Counted from the stretch's first letter, positions 16,094 through 23,789 are shown. The stretch is DNA of 46,147 nucleotides from Candidatus Buchananbacteria bacterium (GCA_030650095.1 JAUSEE010000060.1:1-46147), one strand, 5' to 3'. The notes: generated by a model from the letters alone, not told the origin. Numbers and translations are program-made.

Positions 16094-17134
16094 ATGTCAA
16101 AAAAAGTTATCATCACCGGTATACCCGGCAGCGGCAGCACGGATTTCTGCTCCCGTTACTCGGCTTTGGATTCTTTGAAAGTCAGAACTTATAATATGGG
16201 CGATAGACTGCTGGAAACGGCCCAGGAATCGCCGCAAAAGCCTTTTATCACGGCGGAAAATCTTCTTAATCTTCATCCTGAATTTTTATGCGCTCTAAGA
16301 GACCGCTCTTTTGACAGGACACTTTTAATGATGAAACTTGATCAGCGCATTTACAACCGTTTTCTTTTTGACATGCACTGCCAATTCTTTTGGAATGATG
16401 TTTTAACCAACGCTTATGATTGGCGCTATCTAACGCAAATAAGCGCTGATATGTTTATAACTATTATTGACAAGCCCTCAATTATAAAAGAAAGGCAAAT
16501 GGCCACCAACCCGGGCCAATTGCAAGATCATGATTTTCGCGATTTGCTCTTGTGGCAGAATACCGAGGCTAACATTACCAGCGGTTGGGCGGCTAATTTA
16601 TGTCGGCCGGCTTATGTGTTACCGAGCCAGCAGGATCCAATCATAATCGAAAGTCTGCTTGAAAACGCTTTTCTGATTTATTTTCAGATGCCTATGACAG
16701 ACGCCAGTTCCGAAGCCGATGCCATGATTACCGCTTTCAAAGAAAGATTGCTAGCAGTCGGCCAAGAATTAACCGGCCGGCCTACGCCCTTGATTGATCC
16801 CAGGACAATTGATATTGAAACAGGCGAGGGCTTGTCCCAAAAAGAAGAAAGGGCTATTAGGATACACACTGTCCACCGCGATTTGAACTGGTATATTCCT
16901 CAAGCTTCTGATTTGGTAGCTTATTATCCTCCCGGCACGATGCTTTCTAAAGGAGTGAGTGATGAGTCAACACGCGGTTTTGAAACAGGCAAAAACGCCT
17001 TTGTGATTTTTTCCAATGAAAACACCAGCCCCTTTATGGACATATCAACGCGGGTTTTCACCTCCGAGGAAGAGTTCTTTGACTTCTTTCCAGAGTATAT
17101 GGAAAACAGACTGGAAACCTTACAGCGCGTCTAA
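16094..17134 (+). CDS. P-loop protein: AdkA-like N-terminus fused to a deoxyribosyltransferase-like C-terminus
   Basis: 346 aa. The N-terminus KKVIITGIPGSGSTDF is a P-loop in which the Walker A lysine is replaced by Ser, as in archaeal AdkA adenylate kinases that carry GVPGVGGTT; the following YNMGDRLLETA matches the AdkA strand after the first helix. Residues 60-190 complete a kinase-like fold. From about 195 the pattern changes: FQMPMTDASSEADAMI, a central PLIDPRTIDIE, then IPQASDLVAYYPPGTMLSKGVSDE and TGKNAFVIFS resemble nucleoside 2-deoxyribosyltransferase-like proteins. A role in nucleotide salvage is inference. Own promoter and terminator. Confidence 0.7.
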   Translation: MSKKVIITGIPGSGSTDFCSRYSALDSLKVRTYNMGDRLLETAQESPQKPFITAENLLNLHPEFLCALRDRSFDRTLLMMKLDQRIYNRFLFDMHCQFFWNDVLTNAYDWRYLTQISADMFITIIDKPSIIKERQMATNPGQLQDHDFRDLLLWQNTEANITSGWAANLCRPAYVLPSQQDPIIIESLLENAFLIYFQMPMTDASSEADAMITAFKERLLAVGQELTGRPTPLIDPRTIDIETGEGLSQKEERAIRIHTVHRDLNWYIPQASDLVAYYPPGTMLSKGVSDESTRGFETGKNAFVIFSNENTSPFMDISTRVFTSEEEFFDFFPEYMENRLETLQRV

Positions 17135-17147
17135 CGCTTAACCAAAT

Positions 17148-17180
17148 ATCGAGCACCTAAAAACTGCTCGATTTTTTATT
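17148..17180 (+). terminator. terminator of the AdkA-like fusion gene
   Basis: ATCGAGCA (17148-17155) pairs with TGCTCGAT (17165-17172), followed by TTTTTATTT. Confidence 0.85.
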
Positions 17181-17239
17181 TCATTTACAAAATAATCATA
17201 AGGACTAATCCAGAGATAGAATATTTTCCATTATCCTTA

Positions 17240-17385
17240 TTTGTCATCCCGAGCGTAGCCGAGCTTGACTGCCGGCTAGGCAATGGATCCATTTTTATTT
17301 GTCATTGCGAGGTACGAAGCAATCTCATATATTAAACCATAAGATTGCCACGTCGTCCGCTAAAAAGCGGACTCCTCGCAATGAC
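17240..17385. repeat. dispersed palindromic repeats (half copy plus full copy)
   Basis: A half unit beginning GTCATCCCGAG (17241) is followed by a full unit with GTCATTGCGAG at 17301 and CTCGCAATGAC at 17375-17385, the same ends as 9485-9585. The bodies differ, showing a repeat with conserved ends and variable centre. The gene-free stretch 17181-17457 holds only these. Confidence 0.65.
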
Positions 17386-17457
17386 AAAAAAGTTTATCCC
17401 AAAAAATAATAGATGAACAAAACTTAAACTATGTGATTTAAAATAATACAAAAATCA

Positions 17458-17485
17458 TTGACTTTTTAGTTAAAAGTTTTATAAT
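17458..17485 (+). promoter_or_regulatory. promoter of the structured element and tRNA-Leu
   Basis: TTGACT (17458-17463), 16-bp spacer, TATAAT (17480-17485). Predicted transcription starts near 17492, just before the structured element. Confidence 0.7.
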
Positions 17486-17504
17486 ATAAGAGCAATTCAA
17501 AAAC

Positions 17505-17576
17505 GCCCGGGTGGATTGAATACGACCTAAAGGAGTATTCAATGGGTGGCAAAAGCCACCCCGGTATCAACCGGGC
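17505..17576 (+). ncRNA. compact structured RNA element upstream of tRNA-Leu
   Basis: The outer stem GCCCGG/CCGGGC closes two hairpins: ATTGAATAC/GTATTCAAT with an 11-nt loop and GGGTGGC-AAAA-GCCACCC. An alternative 3' hairpin CCCGG-tatcaa-CCGGG precedes GCAACAGTTTTTT, so it may also end transcription. The first ten bases equal those of the tRNA-Leu 97 nt downstream (GCCCGGGTGG). No known RNA family recognised. The structure is clear; the function is unknown. Confidence 0.5.
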
Positions 17577-17589
17577 AACAGTTTTTTAA
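17542..17589 (+). CDS. 15-codon ORF (possible leader peptide)
   Basis: MGGKSHPGINRATVF followed by TAA. An ideal ribosome-binding site (AAAGGAG) sits 6 nt before ATG, in the loop of the first hairpin of the structured element. The ORF runs through the second hairpin, and its stop lies at the T-run, an arrangement typical of attenuator leader peptides. The signal is strong but so short that it may be chance. Confidence 0.35.
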   Translation: MGGKSHPGINRATVF

Positions 17590-17601
17590 ATTATAAAATA
17601 A

Positions 17602-17686
17602 GCCCGGGTGGTGAAATTGGTATACACGCTTGCCTTAGGAGCAAGTGCCGCAAGGCATGAGAGTTCGAGTCTCTCCTCGGGCACCA
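17602..17686 (+). tRNA. tRNA-Leu(TAG)
   Basis: Class II tRNA, acceptor GCCCGGG/CTCGGGC, anticodon loop CTTAGGA (anticodon TAG), variable arm TGCCGCAAGGCA, T-arm GAGAG-TTCGAGT-CTCTC. CCA encoded. Confidence 0.96.
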
Positions 17687-17691
17687 AAGTA

Positions 17692-17718
17692 AAAACCGTT
17701 TAAGCGGTTTTTTATTTT
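17692..17718 (+). terminator. terminator of tRNA-Leu(TAG)
   Basis: AAAACCG pairs with CGGTTTT, followed by a T-rich tract (TTATTTTTT). Confidence 0.7.
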
Positions 17719-17762
17719 TTATAACTTCATAAATGTAAATTAATAAGCTATAATTTAATCAA

Positions 17763-17796
17763 ACAAAAAACCTGTTTCAATTTTTTAGAAACAGGT
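17763..17796 (-). terminator. terminator of the 45-aa peptide gene
   Basis: On the minus strand CCTGTTTC pairs with GAAACAGG, then TTTTTTG follows. It starts 4 nt after the stop codon of the 45-aa ORF. Confidence 0.85.
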
Positions 17797-17798
17797 GG

Positions 17799-17936
17799 TC
17801 AATTAAAGATAATCATCAGCTTGTAATAGATAGCTAGAATAAAATCAACCAGAAAACGGACTAGGCTGCCTAATACAGGAATTTTGTATATTTTTTGAAA
17901 AGTACTATTTATGATGCCCAGCAAGGATTTACGCAT
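17799..17936 (-). CDS. 45-aa hydrophobic peptide, unknown
   Basis: Not recognised. The ribosome-binding site AAGGAGG lies 9 nt before ATG and a strong terminator directly follows the stop. The peptide begins MRKSLLGIINSTFQKIYKIP and continues with one hydrophobic stretch, LVRFLVDFILAIYYKLMIIF, suggesting a small membrane-associated protein. It is divergent from the DUF5654 gene and shares its upstream region. Good expression signals make it likely real despite its size. Confidence 0.65.
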   Translation of the reverse strand: MRKSLLGIINSTFQKIYKIPVLGSLVRFLVDFILAIYYKLMIIFN

Positions 17937-17982
17937 GGCCGGTTCCTCCTTATATCAACTAATATAATAATAACACAAACTT

Positions 17983-18300
17983 ATGTCAGAAGAAATAAAA
18001 GATCAAACCCCGGAAGAAATAAAATCATTAAAACTGGAAGTTTTAAATAAAATGACCGATTTAGCCACCGCCGGCTTCGGTTTGGTGGCCGCTATCGCCT
18101 GGAATGATGCCATTAAAGCCCTGTTTATGATCATATTTCCAACAACCGGCACTGTAATTGCCCAATTTGTTTATGCTATAATCGTCACAATTATCATTGT
18201 TATGGTTACTATAAAACTTGGAAAATTGACCGATGTGGCCAAAAAAACCTCTTTAAAGATAAATATTAAGCCTAATTTTAGCAGTTTTAAGAAAAAATAA
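17983..18300 (+). CDS. DUF5654-family membrane protein
   Basis: 105 aa. An acidic start (MSEEIKDQTPEEIKSLKLEVL) is followed by NKMTDLATAGFGLVAAIAWNDAIKALF, the recognisable core of DUF5654, and a second hydrophobic helix (FVYAIIVTIIIVMVTIKLG). The tail is lysine rich. Two membrane segments, function unknown. Found mainly in CPR and archaea. A TATAAT hexamer lies 18 nt upstream. A terminator follows. Confidence 0.85.
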   Translation: MSEEIKDQTPEEIKSLKLEVLNKMTDLATAGFGLVAAIAWNDAIKALFMIIFPTTGTVIAQFVYAIIVTIIIVMVTIKLGKLTDVAKKTSLKINIKPNFSSFKKK

Positions 18301-18301
18301 A

Positions 18302-18342
18302 AGGACGCCTAAACTAATAAGCGTCCGATATGATTTTTTTAC
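18302..18342 (+). terminator. terminator after the DUF5654 gene
   Basis: GGACGC (18303-18308) pairs with GCGTCC (18321-18326), with a T-run at 18334-18340. Confidence 0.75.
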
Positions 18343-18358
18343 GTCTGGTATGGGTTAA

Positions 18359-18742
18359 TTAACTATTAGCTATAAAAGCAACCTTTGAACGGCGAGGAAA
18401 TATACCTAAAATATCCAAAATGCCATCAATAATGCTACGCGGAATTCTTATGTCCACCTCTTTAACGCCGCACCTTTGAACTTCGACGTCGGGATGAATA
18501 AATTGGAACAGATCGACTCTGATAAGCTGAAGAATTATGATATTAAAGCTATAAAGCCTGGTATTATCATCTTGTTTGATATCGCGCAGAAATACAGGTT
18601 TGATTTTTTCTGGAACGTCACCATACATCAAACTGCCATCATCTTTATAGCAGCCAGTAGGTTTTTTCACCTCCTGTTCATCAATAAAAGCCACTAATTC
18701 AGAGAATTTTTCTGCCGAGATATTTTCCACCTTGATAATCAT
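18359..18742 (-). CDS. 127-aa protein, unknown
   Basis: Not recognised. It starts MIIKVENISAEKFSELVAFIDEQEVKKPTGCYKDD and later has RLYSFNIIILQLIRVDLFQFIHPDVEVQRCGVKEVDIRIP. No signal peptide or clear membrane helix; mixed alpha/beta pattern. It has its own promoter (18837-18865) and a 5' leader of about 90 nt with two hairpins. Confidence 0.65.
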   Translation of the reverse strand: MIIKVENISAEKFSELVAFIDEQEVKKPTGCYKDDGSLMYGDVPEKIKPVFLRDIKQDDNTRLYSFNIIILQLIRVDLFQFIHPDVEVQRCGVKEVDIRIPRSIIDGILDILGIFPRRSKVAFIANS

Positions 18743-18865
18743 CTGCTACTCACTTTCTCCAGCCCTGCTGGAAAGTTGTGCCTGATTGCCCCGCAATCAG
18801 ACTTTTTATGGACTCACCCTGAGTACCACTGTTAAAAATATATCATTAAAAATGTTTTTTGTCAA
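18743..18865 (-). promoter_or_regulatory. promoter and structured 5' leader of the 127-aa gene
   Basis: Minus strand: TTGACA (18860-18865), 17-bp spacer, TATATT (18837-18842). The leader contains CTGATTG/CAATCAG and CTTTCCAGC/GCTGGAGAAAG hairpins; the second includes the weak ribosome-binding region (AAAGTGAG), which could control access for ribosomes. Confidence 0.5.
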
Positions 18866-18885
18866 TAGTTATATAATAATTTTAG

Positions 18886-19076
18886 CTTAATTTAGCTAAA
18901 AAATAAATGATAATTAGTAACCAGTAATTAGTAGATAGTGATTGGTAATTAAAATTTATCATAATTCCAATTTTTATCTAAAATTAGAATAAATTCATTA
19001 AAATACTAAACCAAATTACTAATTTCCAGTTACTAATTACTGACCACTTATCATTTTTATCTTAATTTAGATAAAA
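18886..19076. repeat. imperfect AT-rich inverted repeat (MITE-like)
   Basis: The left arm (TTAGCTAAAAAATAAATGAT, then AATTAGTAACCAGTAATTAGTA) is the near reverse complement of the right arm (TACTAATTTCCAGTTACTAATT ... TTATCTTAATTTAGATAAA). The centre is AT-rich and non-coding. Confidence 0.45.
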
Positions 19077-19080
19077 AAAG

Positions 19081-19126
19081 AGATCCCTTGATTACGTTCG
19101 CTTTGCTTACTTCACTCGGGATGACA
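19081..19126. repeat. dispersed repeat, half copy (GATCCCTTGA...CGGGATGACA)
   Basis: Ends in CTTCACTCGGGATGACA, the reverse complement of the GTCATCCCGA end found at 3654 and 17241. Same repeat family. Confidence 0.5.
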
Positions 19127-19161
19127 TTTCCAATAATGCGGATAAAAACCCGCTTTAATAT

Positions 19162-19190
19162 TTGACAAGCTATTAAAAATGATATATAGT
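19162..19190 (+). promoter_or_regulatory. rRNA operon promoter
   Basis: TTGACA (19162-19167), 17-bp spacer, TATAGT (19185-19190). It lies about 450 nt upstream of the 23S start. A TTATCCACA 9-mer follows at 19211. Confidence 0.65.
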
Positions 19191-19636
19191 TAACACCATA
19201 TTAAGGATTATTATCCACACTTTATTAGACAAAAGAGGGGCTGGACAAGAACGAAATAATAATATAAAATAATTCAGTTGTCTTTAAATTAACCATATGA
19301 GACAAATCTATACTTTATCAAACATTAACTCTCCAAGTACTTGAGGCGTTTTTTTAACGCGTAGCTATACGACCGCTTGGAGCCAGGCGGTTTTTTTAAC
19401 TCCTAAAGTTGGGGCGAGCAAGCAGATTGCTAATCATACTTTGGGAATTAAAAATCAGTTGCCCGAATTAATAACTCATCTAAGTTATAACTTGAGAAGC
19501 GCAACTAATCTACCCAGGGGAACTTTGAAAATTCATCAAGTAAATTCAACAATCATAAAAAAAGCAATTTCATACACATTTTGAGGTAGTTACAAAACTA
19601 TCTCAATATAATATAATTTATAATCACAATTCTTGT
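19191..19636 (+). other. 23S rRNA leader with boxA-like site, terminator-like hairpins and processing stem
   Basis: No gene. TTGTCTTTAAATT (19278-19290) resembles a boxA antitermination site. Two hairpins with T7 tracts follow (about 19330-19354 and CCGCTTGG/CCAGGCGG at about 19370-19398), then GAGGTAGTT/AACTATCTC (19583-19604). The leader ends in TTATAATCACAATTCTTGTG, complementary to CACAAGAATTGGATTATAA after the 23S 3' end, forming the long processing stem. Confidence 0.6.
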
Positions 19637-20269
19637 GATTAAGCATATTTAAGTGCAGTTGGTGGATGCCTAGACATTAAAAGACGATGAAGGACGTAGC
19701 AGCCTGCGAAAAGCCTCGGTAAGGTGGCAAGCAACCTTTGACCCGGGGATATCCGAATGGGGAAACCCATCTAGTTGAAGACTAGATATCCGTGCCTGAA
19801 TACATAGGGTATCGGAAGACGACCCAGCGAAGTGAAACATCTCAGTAGCTGGAGGAAAAGAAAATAATAAATGCCTACAGATTTATCTTCTCTCATTTAT
19901 GAGAGGAAATAAATCTGCGGGTTGTATTCCGTTAGTAGTGGCGAGCGAAAGCGGAGCAGTCCAAACCTATTTCAGTGTTGTATCAGTTTGGTGAAGTTCT
20001 CACGAATGGATCTAAGCTGGTACTTAAAGATACATGTCGTTGCTGTTAAGGGGTTATAGATAATTACGTTTGTCAGCATGTAGTGGCAAGGTAGAGAAGA
20101 TATGACTTCCCTAGTGGAGTGGTCCTGGAAAGGCCAACCAAAGCGGGTGAAAGTCCCATACGCGAAAGGGGTTATATCTCTACGGTTTTTATCTCGAGTA
20201 CCACGGGACTCGTGAAATCCTGTGGGAATTTGTCGTGACTATGCGATAAGACTAAATACTTTTAATGAT

Positions 20270-20308
<39 letters not shown>

Positions 20309-20899
20309 GGCCGGTAAGGCCGATGAAATAGTATCTGAAACCAATTGCATACAATGAGTTGGAGCTCAAGTGTCCCGATTTATCGGGGATTACTGGGTGA
20401 CAGCGTTCCTATTGAAGAATGAGCCAACGAGTTTGTTCTACGTTGCTTGTTTAATCCCGCAAAGGGAGAAGGCAAAGTGAAAGCGAGGCTTAATAGGCCG
20501 ATTTATAGCAGCGTGGACAAGACCCGAAACCGGGTGACCTAACCATGACCAGGGTGAACCAGGTGTAACAACCTGGGGAAGCCCGAACCCACGAGCCGTG
20601 CAACAGTCGGGGATGAGTTGTGGTTAGCGGAGAAATTCCAATCGAACTCGGTAATAGCTGGTTCTCCTCGAAATAGCTTTAGGGCTAGCTTTAAGATTAG
20701 ACTCAGGGGTAGAGCACTGAATGAGAACAGGTCCGTAAGGTTACTGTTTTCAATCAAACTCCGAATACTGAGTATCCGTATCTTAAAAGTCAGACTATGG
20801 GGGCTAAGCTCCATCAGTCAAAAGGGAAACAGCCCAGATCACAATCTAAGGTCCCTAAATCCATGTTAAGTGTAGAAGGTGGTATTATAACAATGACAA

Positions 20900-20930
<31 letters not shown>

Positions 20931-21012
20931 TAAAGATAGCGTAACAGCTCACTGGTCAAGTCGTTTTGCGCCTAAAATGTTCGGGGCTAAACATGGTACC
21001 GAAGATGTGGAA

Positions 21013-21126
21013 CCAGTGCTATGCACTGGAAATTCTAAATCTAAAATCTAAAATACCAAATATTTTTTAAATAAAAAAATTGGAAATTGGAAATTGGAAA
21101 TTGGAAATTCCAGCGCGTAGCGCTGG
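21013..21126 (+). repeat. intervening-sequence-like insert in 23S helix 45 region
   Basis: Two near-identical hairpins, CCAGTGC-tat-GCACTGG (21013-21029) and CCAGCGC-gta-GCGCTGG (21110-21126), flank about 80 nt of AT-rich DNA with four tandem TTGGAAA units. Bacterial 23S IVSs are known at helix 45 and are cut out by RNase III without religation. The duplicated hairpin suggests how it arose. Confidence 0.55.
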
Positions 21127-21856
21127 TTGGTAGAGGAGTATTCCAACTGGAATGAAGTCGGACCCGCGAGGGCCGGTGGACTGGTTGGAAGTAAGAATGT
21201 TGGCATGAGTAGCAAAAATCAGGGTGAGAGTCCCTGACACCGTAAGTCCAAGGTTTCCTGGGTAACGAGAATCGACCCAGGGTTAGTCGGTCCTAAGGCG
21301 AGGCTGAAAGGCGTAGTCGATGGACAAGCTGGTTAATATTCCAGCACTACCTTAATTTTCCGATGGGGGGACACATTAGCAGAGGTTGAGCGTTTTTTGG
21401 CTATAGGCGTTGCTGGTCTAAGATGTGATAGATAGGTAAATCCGTTTATCATTAGCATCTAAATTGGCAGAAGAGAAAACCGCAAGGTGGACTCAATTCA
21501 ATTAAAGTTGGTGTCAAGAAAAACCTCTAGGGTTAAGATTAAGGTATCCGTACTGCAAACCGACTCAGGTGGACGAGGCGAGTAGCCTCAGGTGTACGAG
21601 AGAAACATTGTTCAGGACCTCGGCAAAATAGCGACCGTAACTTCGGGATAAGGTCTGCCTGTCGCAAGATAGGCCGCAGCTAAAGATGCCAAGCGACTGT
21701 TTACCAAAAACACAGGTCTCTGCTAAACCGTAAGGTGATGTATAGGGGCTGATGCCTGGCCAGTGTCTGAACGTTAAGGGGAGGGGTTAGCCGCAAGGTG
21801 AAGCCTTGAACCGAAGCGCAGATGAACGCCGGCGGTAACTATAACCGTCCTAAGGT

Positions 21857-22564
21857 TTTGTACTTATTTAATTATGAGTACAGAAGGACTGGGACGGTTA
21901 TAATAGATTCGTTGCCTCTTATTACAGTAATGTAATAGTGGTCCTAAAACACTTAGCTATATGCTGGAAAGCTGGCAGATTAATATTATTCTATGGTATA
22001 ACAGTACCATAGATAAAAATAAAATCATGTCAGACAATCAGCAGGAAAGACTAAGGATCGATAATTGGATAGCGGGATTCACTGATGGAGAAGGATGTTT
22101 CTCTGTTAGTATTATAAAAAATTCAACTACCAAATCAGGCTGGCAAATATTCCCAGAATTTGTAATAACGCAAGGTGAGAAAAGTTTACCCATACTTGAA
22201 ACAATTAAAAAACGTTTTAAGTGCGGTAAAATTTATGTCAATCGTCGAAAAGATAACCATAAAGAAAACTTGCACCGTTATTGCGTTAGATCAATTGGGG
22301 AATTGTCAGATATTATTATTCCATTTTTCATCAAGAATAAACTAAGAACAGCTAAAGCTGATGATTTTAAAAAATTTACCAGAATAATCAATAAAATAAA
22401 AAATCATAAGCATTTAACTGCCAAGGGGATGAGAGATATTGCTCGGATAATCGAGCAAATGAATCGTAAAAGACCTGCTAGATTCTTAGAATCCTCAGAG
22501 ACTACACGCTAAGCGCCTGTAATCCACAGGCTGAAGATATAGTCCAAAGCATAAAGGATGCTAG
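21857..22564 (+). other. group I intron in 23S rRNA (position about L1931)
   Basis: 708 nt inserted between CCTAAGGT and AGCGAAATTCC, the site used by L1931 introns of Thermotoga and Simkania and next to the I-CeuI site. The intron ends in G. Core pairings can be traced: P3 CTTAGC (21952)/GCTAAG (22508), P4 TGCTGG (21962)/TCAGCA (22038), P5 CTGGCA (21972)/TGTCAG (22028), P6 AGGAT (22054)/ATCCT (22491), P7 GACTA (22500)/TAGTC (22540), P8 GCCTGT (22515)/ACAGGC (22526). AAGATATAGTCC (22534-22545) is the classic P7 3' signature. The ORF lies in P6. Confidence 0.9.
22027..22512 (+). CDS. LAGLIDADG homing endonuclease (intron-encoded)
   Basis: 161 aa from ATG at 22027 (open back to 21961, but those bases form intron P4/P5). 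One LAGLIDADG motif, WIAGFTDGEGCFSVSI at about residues 13-28, implies a homodimer that cuts intronless 23S genes at the insertion site. HRYCVRSIGELSDIIIPFF and NKLRTAKADDFKKF are typical of the single-motif family. Its first codons overlap P5/P4 and its stop (22510-22512) lies in P3', so coding and ribozyme functions share bases at both ends. No ribosome-binding site is seen. Confidence 0.9.
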   Translation: MSDNQQERLRIDNWIAGFTDGEGCFSVSIIKNSTTKSGWQIFPEFVITQGEKSLPILETIKKRFKCGKIYVNRRKDNHKENLHRYCVRSIGELSDIIIPFFIKNKLRTAKADDFKKFTRIINKIKNHKHLTAKGMRDIARIIEQMNRKRPARFLESSETTR

Positions 22565-22603
<39 letters not shown>

Positions 22604-23179
22604 TGGCATAACGACTTGGCAACTGTCTTAACAATGTACTCGGCGAAATTGCAATTGTCGTGAAGATGCGACATACCCATAGTTAGACGAAAAGACCCCG
22701 TGAAGCTTTACTACAACTTGGTACTGAATTATGTTATTGCATGTTTAGAATAGGTGGGAGCCGTAAGGCGCCAGTGAAATACCACCCTTGTTCTATTGTA
22801 ATTCTAACCTACTCCCATGAATCTGGGAGAGGGACAGTATCTGGTGGGTAGTTTAACTGGGGCGGTTGCCTCCCAAAATGTAACGGAGGCGTTTACAAAG
22901 GTTGGCTAACTCCGGATGGAAATCGGAGTGATAGTGTAAAGGCACAAGCCAGCTTTACTGCAAGACCAGCAAGTCGAGCAGTTACGAAAGTAGAACTTAG
23001 TGATCCGACCGTACGAAATAGGACGGCGGAAGCTCATCGGATAAAAGCTACTCCGGGGATAACAGGCTAGTCTCCTCCAAGAGTCCACATCGACGAGGAG
23101 GTTCGGCACCTCGATGTCGGCCCGTCCTATCCTGGAGCTGAAGAAGGTTCCAAGGGTTTGGCTGTTCGCCAATTAAAAG

Positions 23180-23223
<44 letters not shown>

Positions 23224-23523
23224 CTATCTACTATGGGCGTTGAAATTTGAGAGGGCCGTTTCCTAGTACGAGAGGACCGGAAACGACTGACCTCTGGTGT
23301 ACCAGCTGTTCTGCCAAGGGCATCGCTGGGTAGCTAAGTCGGGTTAGGATAAACGCTGAAAGCATATAAGCGTGAAGCCGTCCTCAAGATAAGATTTCAT
23401 TAAGACCGCTTGTAGATGACAAGCTTGATAGGCTCCAGGTGTAAGTGTAGTAATACATTCAGCCGAGGAGTACTAATGGTTTACGTATGTTTAATCACAA
23501 GAATTGGATTATAATTTAGGGTT

Positions 23524-23574
23524 GTTATAAAGCTATTTTATCCATTAAAAATCGGATAAATATAGTTTTATAAC
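23524..23574. repeat. long inverted repeat in the 23S-5S spacer
   Basis: GTTATAAAGCTATTTTATCC (23524-23543) pairs with GGATAAATATAGTTTTATAAC (23554-23574). The AGTTTTATAAC arm resembles motifs near 19590, 33443 and 33600. It may be a processing hairpin or an inserted repeat. Confidence 0.5.
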
Positions 23575-23632
23575 CATCTTATTGTACAAATTGCGTTTTT
23601 TATGATATAATAGTTGTATAAATTTGAATGTA

Positions 23633-23748
23633 GAGTCTGGGTGCTTCTAGCGGAGGAGCTACACCTGTTCCCATCTCGAACACAGAAGTTAAGACCCCCA
23701 GCGCCGATGATACTCTTCATTGGGGAAAGTAGGTCAGCGCCCGGACTC
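23633..23748 (+). rRNA. rrf: 5S ribosomal RNA
   Basis: Terminal stem GAGTCTGGG/CCCGGACTC, the conserved CCCATCTCGAACACAGAAGTTAAG segment split across loop B/C, and GGGGAAAGTAGGTC near the 3' end. Outer bases TTTGAATG/CATTCAAA extend the stem as a processing helix. It lies about 135 nt after 23S, in the same transcript. Confidence 0.95.
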
Positions 23749-23789
23749 TGCATTCAAAGGAGTGCATGTACATTTTCAAAAAACTAGCA

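Noticed and set aside
17505-17576. Degenerate tRNA-Leu copy
   Set aside because: Only the first ten bases match; no T-arm or anticodon arm of tRNA type.
17502-17700. tmRNA
   Set aside because: Mature tRNA-Leu features are complete and there is no tag-encoding frame of tmRNA type.
20539-20869. ORFs on both strands within 23S rRNA
   Set aside because: They lie in conserved rRNA sequence.
23568-23753. 61-aa minus-strand ORF over 5S rRNA
   Set aside because: Overlaps the whole 5S gene; no start signals.
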